A stretch of DNA of 64,000 nucleotides from Poa pratensis (taxonomy: Eukaryota > Streptophyta > Magnoliopsida > Poales > Poaceae): assembly GCA_947311845.1 (NCBI GenBank), contig CAMZMU010000020.1, forward strand, positions 34,673,946-34,737,945. Direction: 5' to 3'. The position numbers and the translations under genes were made by a program. This document shows, in pieces, positions 11,391 to 23,000 of the stretch; the first letter of the stretch is position 1, and every line of letters starts with the position of its first letter. Under the pieces are notes generated by a model. The model saw nothing but the letters and a program-made list of their open reading frames with translations, was not told where the DNA came from and searched no databases.

Positions 11391-13684
11391 GCGCCGGTTC
11401 ATCCGCAACAGCTTTTTGTCGCCGCCTCGGCGGGGGCCGAATGACCGGGGGCCGGGGCCTCGAGGTGGCGCCGCCGGTGCGCCTGACCCCATGAAGAACA
11501 TCCCCAAGACGAATCTGGGTCTTCGGCCATTCCATCATCCACTTCCCGCATTCGCCAAGCTTCATGTGTTTCTCGGCTCCCGGAGGTTGCGTGGGGGGGT
11601 CGATGTCACGGAACTCAGGCAGTACCTCGCTCACATTGACTTTCATCACGGCCTCGCTCATTCGGGTGTTGTGCATATCGCGGGTCAAAGGTTGTATGAT
11701 CTTGGCCGTTGCGACTTCCTTCAACTCGCCGCCGGCCCCCACCCTATGCAGGAGTATGCAAGGCATGTCCTGGGAGTCAACACATGTTGGGCACCATGCA
11801 TGCATGAGATATGGCAGTCATCAAAGGCATATATAGTCATAGAAGATGTCGCGGACTAACTAATTAGTTACCTTGGTGATGGCGTCGAGCTCGGCTAATG
11901 TCGAGACAAGGGCGCCGATGCCGGCGGCCGGCCTATCATTCTCCGGCCGCTCGTGCGCATTATCATTATTCTCCGGCCTTGGTGTATGTTGATCCACGAC
12001 AGGGGGCACCGTTGGTTGATCCACGACAGGGGCACCGTTGGGGTCACCAGGACTGGCGACACGTTATTGCTGGAGGTGCTGCCGGCGTAGCTGGGCACGT
12101 GTATCGGCCCCTGTCGACCTGCCGCATTCCAAGCAGCTAACCCCTCCATCAAGCCAGGGGGTAAGAAACTCCGGAGCTGCTCGTCCACCTTCTCGGCCAC
12201 TAGCTTGTCCACCATGCTGGAGTCCACCTTTTCTTTCTCTAGTGTCTCCAGCTTCTTCCTTAGCTCGAGAACCTCGGCTTTATCTTTAGCCGGCTTCCTC
12301 CTCTCCTTTTTCTTCTCGGGTCCGTGCTGTAGTACTCGATGAACTTCATGCTCGTACCAAAGCCGGTCACACGGCCAGCTGACGTCGGCGGCTTTGACTT
12401 GTCCCTCCCCTTGAAAACGTTCATCGCCCGGTTGAAAGTCGTGTCCCACGGGCCGGCCTGAGCCTCCTGGGACGACGGGCTGGCCTCAGCCTCAGCCTTC
12501 AACTCAGCCTCCTGCGGACAAAGGAAATAAACGTGAACCCATGTAGAAATCAACGCAAATGGACTTTGAGATATCCGCGGTAATTAAGTTCCTTACCAGC
12601 GTTTTCTCGAAATCCAGCACATCTTGATAGTCGGTAACGAATTCCCCCGTCCCCGGCTTCAGATAGTAGCGGGACCGAACAAAGTTCCTAACTTGCTCGT
12701 CCGTGATTTTATGCCACATGTTCTCTTTCCCAAGTCTCGCAACCTCGGCATCCTCCTTGTCCCAAACGGGCTGTTTTCCTGCGTAACCGCCGCTTCCCAA
12801 ACGGTGGTTACCTAAGTTCAGTGCCCGCATCTTCTTCCCCCACTCGGTCCATTTTTAGCCTCCGGAGATTCCAAGGACAACTTGAATGCCTCGAACTCTT
12901 CTATGTCGATGTACGGCTCTTTGGCACTGATCTCCGCCCAGCTAAGACCCTTGTCAATCTTCGCCTTCACCCGGCCTCTCCAGCTGGTCAAGGCGGTGCT
13001 CATCTTCGTGATGGCGTAGTTGTCCACCTTTTTGTTTCCATCATCCGGGAAATTGTATCGTTGGTGAAGCTTCTTGAGGAGGTCTGTGCGCAAAGCCTCA
13101 TTCTCCTTGCTCCTGAGGTCATACGTAGTGATCGGCACGGTTTCCCGGAGGATGCACCCAAGTTGCATGCTGTACCCGCTTGCGGTGTTCCTAGGCTCCT
13201 GTGGTTGGCCACTTAAGGAGATCTTAGTGAACGTGTCTGTGATGGGGGCCACCGCTTGCGGTGTCCGATCCTTCCTCGGCTTCTTATGCCTCTTAGCGGT
13301 CGGGTTACTACCGCCACCGCCATCCGTGTGGTCGCCACCCCCGACATCCGTGTGGTCGCCGCCCTCGGTGGTGGTGGTTGCGTCCCCATCTCCGTCGGTG
13401 TCCTCCGCATCCTCCGCATCCTCCATCTCTAACAGAAAGTCACCATCGCCGTCACGAGCCAGTTCGGCGGCCTCCGCATCCTCCATCTCCGGGTTCACTT
13501 CCCAGAATGACTTGTTCTTTTTTCTAGCTTGTTCTTCGACGCTCATGTGCTTAGAAGGGCCGGCCTCGGATGACATGTTTGCACTGCATTGAAAAAGAGG
13601 AAAAAAGTTAGTACAACAAATATAACAAAAGCATCACTTAATTTAGTACTAAGATACCCCGGCCCATGCATTAGCCGCAATACC

Positions 13685-13766
13685 CCATATGTCCTATTTT
13701 TATCAAAGTCATGCTAAATTTCACGAAAAAATTTGGCATGACCTTTGCTAAAAATAGGACATATGG
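13685..13766. repeat. inverted repeat upstream of the second CACTA gene
   Basis: CCATATGTCCTATTTTTATC... at 13685-13714 is almost the reverse complement of 13736-13766 (...AAAATAGGACATATGG), with a 21-base loop. Confidence 0.9.
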
Positions 13767-13815
13767 AGTACCCGAATTTGCCGGAACGGAAGTTAATCGA
13801 CGTTCCGGCAATCTC
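13705..13815 (-). promoter_or_regulatory. putative shared upstream module of the CACTA second gene
   Basis: The block with GAAAAAATTTGGCATGACC, AATAGGACATATG and a TTGCCGGAACG...CGTTCCGGCAA hairpin resembles 19015-19110, which sits at the same distance (about 110-130 bp) upstream of the transposase start. Being conserved at equal distance before both genes suggests a promoter element. This is inference from sequence similarity only. Confidence 0.5.
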
Positions 13816-15122
13816 AAGGGCCTCACGGGGTACCTCCAAGCATTTCACAAAAAATATCCACAACTACGGCCGACATCTCCGGCCGGCATCTCCACGACAC
13901 GATGGTCGGAGCACAAACAACCACGACACGATGGTCGTGGACACATATATATCCATCAACACCATTCACAACACATCCATAATTTCTCACCACTTGTCGA
14001 CGAGCTCCGGAACAGCAGCGTCGAGGTCTCCTCTTCAAACTGCATAGTACATAAAAAAGTCAAAACTTGTGAATAAATTAACTTCACTTGTGCTATATTC
14101 CCTGACCATGCAACTACATTAAAATTAAATCTAGCCATGTAATCTACATCCTACTGCCACATCCTAGCAAACTACTGCCACATCCAACAGCAAGCACAAG
14201 GAAGTCCAACAGCAAGCACAAGGAAATCCACTTTGTATCTACATCCTACTGCCACATCCTAGCAAACTAAATTAGGCTACTAGCTACTGCCACATCCTAG
14301 CAAACATCTTCTACACCTACTGCCACCATGAATTCAACACCTAGAGTGCGGCCTAGGTCACCTAGTCAAGATATCGATGAACTATAGTATACAGATATCG
14401 ATGAACTTTCCGCTTTACCACACTTGTTAGCTCACAACAGTTTTTCCATAATAGGTTTTTCACAGCTAATTTTTAGAAATCTACAGCTCAGTTCGGGACC
14501 GAGAACATGGTGGCAGTAGGATGTAGAAGATGTTGGAAATACAAAATACTAAAAATTGCATACAAAGACTTAACAATTACAAGCAAACAGCATACAAATA
14601 AATAAGCGCAAAAGTCCTAAACTGTAAAGAACATTTAGCTGGACAAGGAAGTATTTCACTTAAGCATTTCCACAAGCACATAGTGTGCAGGAGGGGATCG
14701 GGGAGGTTCCAGAAGAGGAGGGAGGAGGAAGTTGGCAGGGAGGGAGGAGGGAGGAGGAGGAAGATGGCAGGTAGGGAGGAGGGATACCTGCGGGCACGTC
14801 GAGCACGGCACGGGCGCGTCGAGCACGGCCGGGGCGCGTCGAGCACGGGCAGCAGGCGGGGCGGGCGGCGTCCGGTGCGGGTGGCGTCGAGGACGGGCGC
14901 GTCGAGGCGGAGACGGCGCAGGGGAGGTCGCCGGGCGCGGCGCGGGCGACGACGGCAGAGGGTGGCGTCGAGGACGGGCGCGTCGAGGCGGAGACGGCGC
15001 AGGGGAGTTGTGGCGGCGCGTCGACGGCGAGGGAACTCGAGAGCGCGCGCGGCGGTTCACAGCGAAATTTGGATACAGAGAGAGGCAGCGCGGGAGGGCC
15101 CACATGTAAGCGGGTGGAAACA

Positions 15123-15292
15123 ATTTCTGTGGCGCATCCCTAGCTGATGCGCCACAGAATTATCATATTCTGTGGCGCATCACCTAACTGATGCGCCACA
15201 GAATATGATACTTCTGTGGCGCATCAGCTAGGGGATGCGCCACAGAATATGATAATTCTGTGGCGCATCAGCTAACGGATGCGCCACAGAAC
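15123..15292. repeat. internal hairpin array of the CACTA element
   Basis: Four near-identical hairpins with TTCTGTGGCGCAT / ATGCGCCACAGAA stems, loops such as CCCTAGCTG and CAGCTAACG, and AT-rich spacers of about 8 bp. The stems match the subterminal arrays, yet this array lies in the middle, between the 3' end of the transposase gene and the upstream region of the second gene. Confidence 0.9.
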
Positions 15293-15507
15293 ATGATAAT
15301 TTTTTTTCTTTAAAATATTTTTGGTTAAATTTGGCTCAAAAAATACACACAATGTCTTTGGTACATATTCAATTCATTGAATACATATATATGGTCTTGC
15401 ATTGTCTCACACACAATGTCTCATACATATATATATATGCTTCATTGTCTCACACACACACACAATTAAATACACCAAAAAAGTATTCTTCGTCTTGGTT
15501 CCGCGAG

Positions 15508-18500
15508 CTAGCTTCTCTTCTTTCCCTTCTTCGCGGTTGAAAACTTTAGGCCGGTCACCTTGAGATTTCTTCGTGTGAACGGACAACCTTTAGTAGGCAG
15601 GGAGGTCTTCCTTCTTTGTGTACTAGTAGTAGGCATGTCGAAGAACTTGTCGAATTCCTCCTCGATCTTTGGCTCGTTGTCCAATTCTTCCTCGGTGGCG
15701 TCTCCTTCCATTCCGATGATGCTCCTCTTGCCCCTCCTCACGACAACACGGCTAGGCTTTGACAGGTCGGTAATGAAGAAGCATTGCTCAACTTGGCTAG
15801 CGAGTACCCATGGCTCATTTTTCGCGGAGGCGTTCTTCGATTTGGCATCGGGTATTACCATGGTGGTGAAATACCGGCCTTCTTTGACGACGTCCTTGGC
15901 CCATCTCACACGGAACATTGGCACCGACTCTCCACAGTAGTTGAGGTCCCATATCTCCTCAATCCTTCCGAAGTATCTTTGCTTGACAGTAGCCTCATCA
16001 TCGCCGTAGGATAGCATAGTTACTCCTGAGTTTTGATATTCGCTATTCTTGTCCTTTTCCTCGGTGTAGAATCTGTAGCCGTTGATGTCGTACGCCTGAT
16101 AGGTCTTTACGTTGTGCGAGGGACCCCGTGATAAGGAGAATATGAGTTTTTCATCTTCCGTAGATGGCGTTTTGCTCTTTGCTAGCTCCAGTTGCTTTTG
16201 CTTGAACCAACGCGTGAAGCTGGAGTTGTGCTCTCTGGTTACGTCTCCCTTCTTCCTCGGCCGGCCCAGGTTGATGTAATGTTGCTCGAGTAAGCATTTG
16301 TGCTCTTCCACCCAAGTTTCGATCAATTGTAAGTGTTGTAGCGCGACCCGGTGAGCCCTGTCGAAGTCGTCCTTTCGACCCTGCATGCTGACAAAGATTG
16401 AGCTGGTGCCGTCTCGGTGACCATATCCCTGGAGCCTGCCGAAGTGTTTCCTCCTGGGCAGACCAACATGCTGGTTCTCGGTGCTTAGATAATTCTGGCA
16501 GAAGGAGATGCACTCGTAGGTTAGAAAGCCCTTGGCCATGCTTGCGTCTGGACGGGCCCTGTTGCGAACGTATCCTTTCATGACACCGTTCATCCTTTCG
16601 AACGGCATCATGTAGTGCATGAACGTTGGCCCGAGCTGCCTGATGTCATCAACGACATGGAGAAGGAGATGCACGCAGATATCAAAGAATGCTGGCGGGA
16701 AGTAAATCTCGAGCTCGCATAGTATCAGCACGATCTCTTCCTGTAGCCTGTCGAGCTGCTTCACGCCGATCGACTTCCTGTTGATGACGTCGAAAAAATT
16801 GCAAAGGGCAAGCAGCGTATCACGGACGTGCTCGTCCATTATCCCTCGAATCGCAACGGGAAGTATCTGCGTCAACAGCACGTGACAGTCGTGAGACTTC
16901 ATCCCGCTAAACCTCTTCTTCGTTCCGTCCAGATATCTGCTTATCAGCCCCGCGTAACCATGAGGAAATTTGACTCCTAGGAGACACATGTAGAATTGCT
17001 CGAGCTCCTCCGGACTCATAGTGAAGCACGTAGCGGGAAGCACCACAGTGTTCTTCTTTACCCTTTTGCGGCGACCTTGAGTCCCTTCCGTCTGATCATC
17101 ATCATCATCATGTCATCGCTATCGGGAGCCTGAAGATCTTTCCTGACACCAAGCCATTTCAGATCGTATCTTGCTTTCGTCCCATCCTTGGTCTTTTCCG
17201 GCATGTTGGAAAGAGTGCCAAGCAGAGCCTCGGTGACATTCTTCGTAATGTGCATCATATCGAGGCTATGTGGCGTCTTGAGGACCTTCCAGTACTCCAA
17301 GTCGTGGAAAACAGACCTCGCTTTCCATACACCCAGCAGCGGATCTACCTTCGGTCGTTTCTTTCCCGCGCGGGGCACTCCTCCCAATTTTTCAACAGCT
17401 CGTCGATTTCTGTGCCGCTCCTCGGGCTCGGGGCTTCTTCGATCTCGTCCTTACCATTGAACAGTCACCGCGTTTTCTCCACGGGTGATCCATGCGAAGC
17501 CACCTTCGAGCCCCTGGGTACACGGTTTTCGAAGACCCGGGATTCCTTGGTAGCTGGAGATGCGGGGTCTTATCCATGCACCTGACACATGCGCAGAATC
17601 CGTGGCCTACCTGGGCCGATACATATGAGCAACCAGGATAGTCCTGCACCGTCGTGAGCAACGCGGCTCTCATGTCGAAATAATCTCCAGTGTAGGCATC
17701 CCACGTACGGGCTGGCGTCTCCCACAACGTGGCTAACTCCTCTTTCAACAGCGCGAGATACAGATGTATGTGGACACCTGCTTGTTTCGGCCCCTGAATG
17801 AGAATACTCATGTGTATGTACCTTTGCTTCGTGCACAACCACGGGGGAAGGTTGTAAGGCCATACAAACACGGGCCAGGTGCTATGCGTGCTACTCTGGT
17901 TGCCGAACGGATTGAGTCCATCGGTGCTCATACCGAGCCTGACGTTCCTTGCGTCGCCTCCGAAATTTCCGACGGCGTCCAACTCTTGCCACTGGCTAGC
18001 GTCTGAAGGGTGTGTAAGGATCCTGCCCTTCTCCGGATCTTCTTCGGGCTTCTCCCTTTCCGCGTGCCATTGCATGAGCTTTGCTTCCTTAGGGTCCACG
18101 AAGTACCGCTGCAGACGGGGAGTGATAGGAAAGTACCATACCACTTTTCGAGGAACTTTCTTCCCACGGCTCTTGTACCGTCCTTGGCCGCACACCGGAC
18201 ATGTGGTTCTGTCCTCGTACTCGCCCCGATAAATTGTGCAATCATTGATGCAGGCGTGGTATTTAACGTGCGGTAGGTCAAGAGGGCACACGACTTTCTT
18301 GGCCTCCTCGATACTTGTTGGCAATGTGTTCCCCTCGGGAAGACGCTCGTGGAAGAATTGCATGCTCTTGTTGAAGCTCGCGTCGGTCCATTTGTTTCCC
18401 GACTTCATCTCCAGAGCATCAAGCGTTACTTGCAAGCGCGTATCCTGTGGCCGGCACCCAGGATACAACGGAGTCCTCCCGTCTATCTCCATTTGCGCCA

Positions 18501-18903
18501 GCTTGGCTTTCTCTCTAACGGTGCTCGCCTCCTTGAGGAGCAGTTCTTGAACATGAGACTCCATCAAGGCCGACATTAGCGAGCTCTGCGGCGTGTTCGC
18601 GTCTTCTCCACCACCATCTACTCCTTCATCGTGACCATGTCCGTCGGCATCTCCTTCGTCACGATCATCTTGCCCGCCCTAGTCTTCAGGCGCAACATTT
18701 GCTGTCGGCGCTTGGTTGAAGCCTTGCATGAAACCGCGCCTGAGCAGGTGTTCCTCCAATTGTCCGGAATCAGGGTCGATCCATCTCACAAGTTTGCAAC
18801 TTCGACACGGACATCGTATCTGGCGCCCGTTGCACCGACTCATTTCCGCCTTCGCTTCTTCCTTGTAGTTGTTGATTCGACTGGAGCTCATCTTGATGAC
18901 CAT
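15508..18903 (-). pseudogene. CACTA transposase (TNPD/TNP2 type), disrupted
   Basis: Transposase of the CACTA superfamily, which would act in the nucleus on the element ends. 18903-18682 has a Transposase-associated domain with 'IRCPCRSCKLVRW'; then an in-frame TAG at about 18679-18681. The same frame continues to about 17450 with the Transposase_21 (TNP2) core ('CINDCTIYRGEYED', 'CPVCGQGRYK', 'GMSTDGLNPFGNQSS'). Frame changes between about 17480 and 17390 lead to the block with 'LLGVWKARSVFHDLEYW' and 'LDMMHITKNV' (17387-17110). A shift inside a GAT/ATC microsatellite (17095-17115) leads to an uninterrupted 512-codon block, 17046-15508, with DUF4218 ('MPFERMNGVMKGYVRNR') and DUF4216 ('RYFGRIEEIWDLNY'). 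Length and domain order fit a full-size transposase. One stop and at least two frameshifts make it non-functional. Confidence 0.85.
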
Positions 18904-19578
18904 GGTCGCCTACGCGGTATACATATAGAGTATGTGTTATTAATTAGAATTAATTAACCGCAACATGCACACACACATACAAGCTTCTCATGCGGGAAGT
19001 CGGAAAGTCGGAAATGTTCGACGAAAAAATTCGGCATGACTTCCCCTAAAAGTAGGACATATGTGGTGCAAAAATTTACCGAAATGGAAATGAATCAACA
19101 TTTCGGCAAACATCCATGCACCACGCCGGCGCAAGCAACAACATGCAAAGATTCATGCAAACCACACACACAAGTTTCATGCATAGATCCGTTCAACAAA
19201 TAGTTTGCTTCATGCAAACCACACACACAATCGCCCGCCGACAAGTTTCTCATGCCTTTAACAAACACCCATCCAACAATACCCACCTAGTAGATCTAGA
19301 TCCGTTCCCGAGACGTGACCGTGATCGATGAGAGAGAGTGTGTTGATGGAGGGAAAATAGTGGACAAAAAGAGAGGAGGAGAATATATATGGAGGCTTTC
19401 CCCAAGCCCTCACCAATTCTATGTCAAACAAAGTAGGTTTAACAACAAATAATGGATAATAGGATGGTCAAAATGCCATGGGAGAGAGGAGGAGCTCGAG
19501 CTAGATGCATGGGGGGAGAATGAAGAAGGTCACATGGGGAAAGTGGGTGTTGCCACCTTTTTGTGGATCTGGGCCAAC
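18904..19578. other. upstream region of the CACTA transposase gene
   Basis: It includes the block at 19015-19110 shared with the upstream region of the second gene. It also has a GCAAACCACACACACAA repeat (19155-19230) and probable promoter sequence. No ORF with content. Confidence 0.55.
19015..19110 (-). promoter_or_regulatory. putative shared upstream module of the CACTA transposase gene
   Basis: The sequence with GACGAAAAAATTCGGCATGAC, AGTAGGACATATG and AATCAACATTTCGGCAAAC aligns with 13705-13815 along its length. It lies about 110 bp before the transposase ATG. Confidence 0.5.
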
Positions 19579-19982
19579 ATTCTGTGGCGCACGCAGCTCG
19601 GTGCGCCACAGAATGTCACCTTTCTGTGGCGCACCGTGTCTGGTCCGCCACAGAAAGCTAACATTCTGTGGCGCATGGTGCTGGTGCGCCACAGAATGTG
19701 AACTTTCTGTGGCGCACCGGCAGCGGTGCGCCACAGAAATTGCCCAGATGGACCTAGGCCCAATGATTGCACGTGGGACCCACAGGATTTCTGTGGCGCA
19801 TGGACACACATGCGCCACAGAAGTCTGACTTTCTGTGGCGCATGGGTGTCCATGCGGCACAGAAAATAAACTTTATGTGGCGCATGGCCACCAGATGCGC
19901 CACAGAAAGGCCAATATTTCTGTGGCGCACCTCCTCCCATGCGCCACAGAAATATTTCTGCCAATTAAGGGTGTGCCACAGA
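19579..19982. repeat. right subterminal hairpin array of the CACTA element
   Basis: Eight inverted pairs of TTTCTGTGGCGCA(C/T) / (G/A)TGCGCCACAGAAA plus one half unit, ending about 36 bp before the right terminus. Loops vary in sequence while stems are nearly constant. A few stems have single changes (GTCCGCC, GCGGCAC, TTTATGTGG). Confidence 0.9.
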
Positions 19983-20018
19983 GTGTCCACCTATCTATAT
20001 AGGGTTTCCCTACTAGTG

Positions 20019-20021
20019 AGG
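20019..20021. repeat. AGG target duplication of the CACTA element, right copy
   Basis: It matches 8844-8846. The LTR resumes with GGCATTTGATTTTTTC exactly as in the intact sister sequence at 27098. Confidence 0.95.
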
Positions 20022-23000
20022 GCATTTGATTTTTTCAAAACTTTGCACTGGCTTTTTGTCCCAATTTGATGTTTTGCTTGCTATGTGTTGTTTGTAGGAG
20101 TAGTGCAACCCAGTGACGCATCCCTTTTTCTTTTTGGTGTCTTGAATCATCGGGAATGCGACGATGCCGACCATGTCGCGCTCTGGACATGCCGGTGTCG
20201 GCACGAGCCAAACCCAAACCCCAGCTCCTGCCCTTATCCCTTGCTGCAGTAGACCTCGTGCGGAAACTGTGCATCCAGCTCGACCCTCCAATCTCCCCCT
20301 CCTTCTTATCTCCTCCCTGTAACCGGAGAACGTCACCCACGACCTCGGCTGGCCATTAATGGCTGAACGTCCACGACCTAACTCTCCCCTCCCCTGCCCT
20401 TAAAACCGACCCCAGACCCTCCCCGTACGAAGCACAGCTCACTCCCCCTCCTCCTGGAATCCTTCTGCTCTTTTAGTTGCGAAATGGTGGAGCTCTGCTC
20501 CGAATCGGCCGAGGTCGTCGCCGTCGGTCCATCGACCATGGTGAGCTCCAGACCGAACCTTTCTTCAATTAAAGCCGTGGAGGAGTTCCCCTTGATCCCC
20601 TCTCCCTCCCAGACGAGACCAATAGAGATGGGGTGGCCCGAGGCCTCGTTTTCATCCAGGAACCGCCGGCGGCGAGCTCGCGGAGCACGCTCCCATGGCG
20701 GCGTCCCCGGGGCTTCCCCTCATCCGAGGCCGTCCTCATCGGAGGCGGCGCATCGGGGCGGCTCTCCCCGCACCCTGGCGGCCGGCGGCACGCACCAGGG
20801 CGGCGGCGGCAGGCGGCGGCCGAGCCGGCCCGTGCCGCGTCGAGCTCTCCCGCGCGTCCAACGCGGGGAAGAGAAGGCCGCCAGCGTGGCGCCTTGTGGC
20901 GCTGACAGGCGGGCCCAGCCGGGCCCAGCTGCCACGTCGTTTAAGTGGACGCGTAACCAGCGCATTACGTTTTCCCAGCGTGAAGATGTATTTCGGAAAA
21001 GAGCGCAACCAGCCCGGCCCGGCTCTGGATTCAGCCTGTTCTGTTTTTTTTTCCCGAGTGAGCAGCAAATAGCTATCCGTCGCCTGCCAATATGTTTTGA
21101 TCCGTAGCTCCGTTTGAGGTGATTCAAATTTTTAAATTCTTAGTTTGAAAAGCTCTGTCCAGTAGTATCAGTTTTACTTTTTGTAAAATAATTGTATGCT
21201 CAGCACCCTTGTGTGCATGCGTAGGTATTCCGCGGTACCGGCAAACCGAGACCCTAACCCGTGACGTGTCCGTGACCCTCCGAGCCAAATGGTGTCGATC
21301 TTCGGAGGCAAGCTAACCACTTGCTATGAGCTCCTGTCTAGTGTATCTTGCTGTTTGCCTGTTTGATTACGTATTGTCATGCCATGTTGTATTAAATTGT
21401 CGCATTGCTTTATAATTGCTTATCTGTGCCTCACCCCCCATTCCCGAGGCGATGGGCTGGAGGAACCAACACATTCAACGGAGTGGGGAACTATACAACT
21501 GTGCGCCTCGCACTTGCGTGGCTTTGTTTGCTTCTTCTTCTTCGCCGAGGTGAGGAGCGGACGAATGTCGTCTAATGATCCACGGAGTTGGGGGCATTTG
21601 ACAAAGAGTTATTTGCTTCTTCTCCCTCCGTCAAACGTGGTTGGCATATGCCGCCTAGACTGCGACGCTTGGGACATTTGCTTTCCATTTGGTTCTTTTT
21701 GCCAAGATTGCTGACACCACGTCGGGTTAATCCTTGAATGGAATGGATGCTTTCTTTCTTATGAGTGCTTTTTGGTTCATTTTTGGAGACTACATGCCCT
21801 ACCAACTTTGGTAGTTGATCTGTGATGGCGCTGGTCGGAGGTATCTCTGCCACAGTCACCCGATCGACGCCAACAAACCGTGCTAACTTTTGTATTGATC
21901 TACGATGGCGCTGGTCGGAGGTAGCTCCGCCATAGTCACCCTGTCAATAAAAACAAACTATTGTTTGAAATGTTATGTTGCTAATGTCTTGTTGTTTGAT
22001 GGTATATTATTATGATATTGTGATTGTTGTGTTGGACTAATCCTCTGTTGTTTGGACTTGTTATGATGAAACTTGATTAAATGAAACACCCCTCCAAACA
22101 TCGATAGGGTCAGTCCATAGTGCCACTAATCTGAACATCAAAAGCACTGCCACTGTCGCTCATATGGGCGGGCCTTGACCTACGTAACCTATTGAGCCTC
22201 CTTTGATGCTACCATTTTGGCAAGACTAGTCGGTTACCTTTGTGGTCAGGGCTACTCTTGTGAAGGTTCCGGAGCTAGGCGTCGCTCATCTGTTGGGGGC
22301 GTGCCAGATTCACTTCGTCATAAGACATAGAGTTGTGTCGGTAGCTATACAGGGGGTGTCTTGGTAGCGTGAACTGTCAGGTGAGTGTATCTTGCTGAGT
22401 TCGTCTTAGGGATGATATCCTAAAGTACCGGCTTAGTGTGGTGCACTTAGATGGGTGGTATCTGCAACCTCTCGAGAGTGTCAAATCTAGATGTCTAGCC
22501 TCATTCCAAGGTTATGGAACAACAGTTCAGTGTCGGTCACACTATTGTCTTTGTCGAGTCAGGAGGTTAAACATAAGTTCTGTTTGAAAGAAAGATGAAC
22601 AACCTGATTTCACTAAATGAACAATAAGATGATGGAGGGAATGTTACTTGAGCTGTGGATGGTTACCGTGTTTCGGGGTGATGGTGTGATCGTTGGGAGC
22701 CTAGAGTTAGGCCTGAGCCAACATCAACCGTGCATGCCCAACGTGGAAAAATAAGGCCAGGAGGCCTAGGAGAGTTGGGAAAAGAGATAAGGCCAGTGGG
22801 CCTAGCAGGGATGATAAATATTGTTATGTTACTTAGTACCAAAAGGTACACCCGTTTACTCGTCACAGGTAAGCCCTTTGTATGATTGCCGGTGCACGAT
22901 CCAACCCCACCTGGCTTGGATTCTGTACTGGTGATACCCCCATTGCTTGCTTATGACATGTTTGGTTGTCAATGCCATGCTACTTTTATGCCACGTATCT

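Larger units (their letters stand above)
9687..13576 (-). pseudogene. second CACTA gene: Transposase_24-like N-terminus, coiled coil, Pro-rich linker, Ulp1-like C-terminus
   Basis: Blocks in order on the minus strand. 13576-12818: acidic N-terminus with a Gly/Asp/Thr-rich stretch, then a helical domain. 12850-12598: 'NHRLGSGGYAGK' followed by 'WDKEDAE', typical of the plant Transposase_24 (Ptta/En/Spm) family. A splice donor (TG|GTAAGG) at 12598 and an acceptor at about 12511 lead to 12510-11872, which contains a Lys/Glu coiled coil. A further donor near 11871 leads to 11805-11166 with a Pro/Ala/Thr-rich repeat. 11053-10260 and 10174-9687 are joined by an intron (about 10174-10259) and resemble Ulp1/C48 peptidase-like domains ('ATYLDSGN' and a downstream 'ALHHI'). 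The positions where Ulp1 enzymes carry His and Cys are not conserved, so catalysis is unlikely. Frameshifts near 12850 and 12310 break the reading frame. Exon joins are inferred by eye. Confidence 0.6.
13577..15122. other. CACTA intergenic region upstream of the second gene
   Basis: It contains a 30-bp-arm inverted repeat (13685-13714 with 13736-13766), a block resembling sequence upstream of the transposase gene (13705-13815), scattered copies of CTACTGCCACATCCTAGCAAAC (14130-14320), and a very GC-rich purine/pyrimidine-biased stretch (14690-15110). ORFs predicted in the GC-rich stretch occur in several frames on both strands and are not credible genes. Confidence 0.6.
8847..20018. mobile_element. 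CACTA (En/Spm-like) DNA transposon, 11,172 bp, both ends present
   Basis: The left end is CACTAGTACAGAAACGG and the right end, read inward on the minus strand, is CACTAGTAGGGAAACCC. The element is flanked by AGG duplications and by an LTR whose empty sister copy is in the window. Hairpin arrays of TTCTGTGGCGCA lie within 450 bp of both ends and once internally. Two genes on the minus strand encode a TNPD-type transposase (15508-18903) and a second protein (9687-13576). Both are disrupted, so this copy probably cannot move by itself, although its ends are intact enough to be mobilised by a relative. Confidence 0.93.

Noticed and set aside
14656..15147. Long ORFs on both strands in the GC-rich CACTA intergenic region
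   Set aside because: Strong base bias removes stops in every frame; the translations are Arg/Ala/Pro low complexity.
20484..21107. 207-codon ORF in the GC-rich part of the 5' LTR
   Set aside because: Overlapping ORFs exist in all frames of this GC-rich stretch, and no domain is seen. More likely LTR leader sequence.
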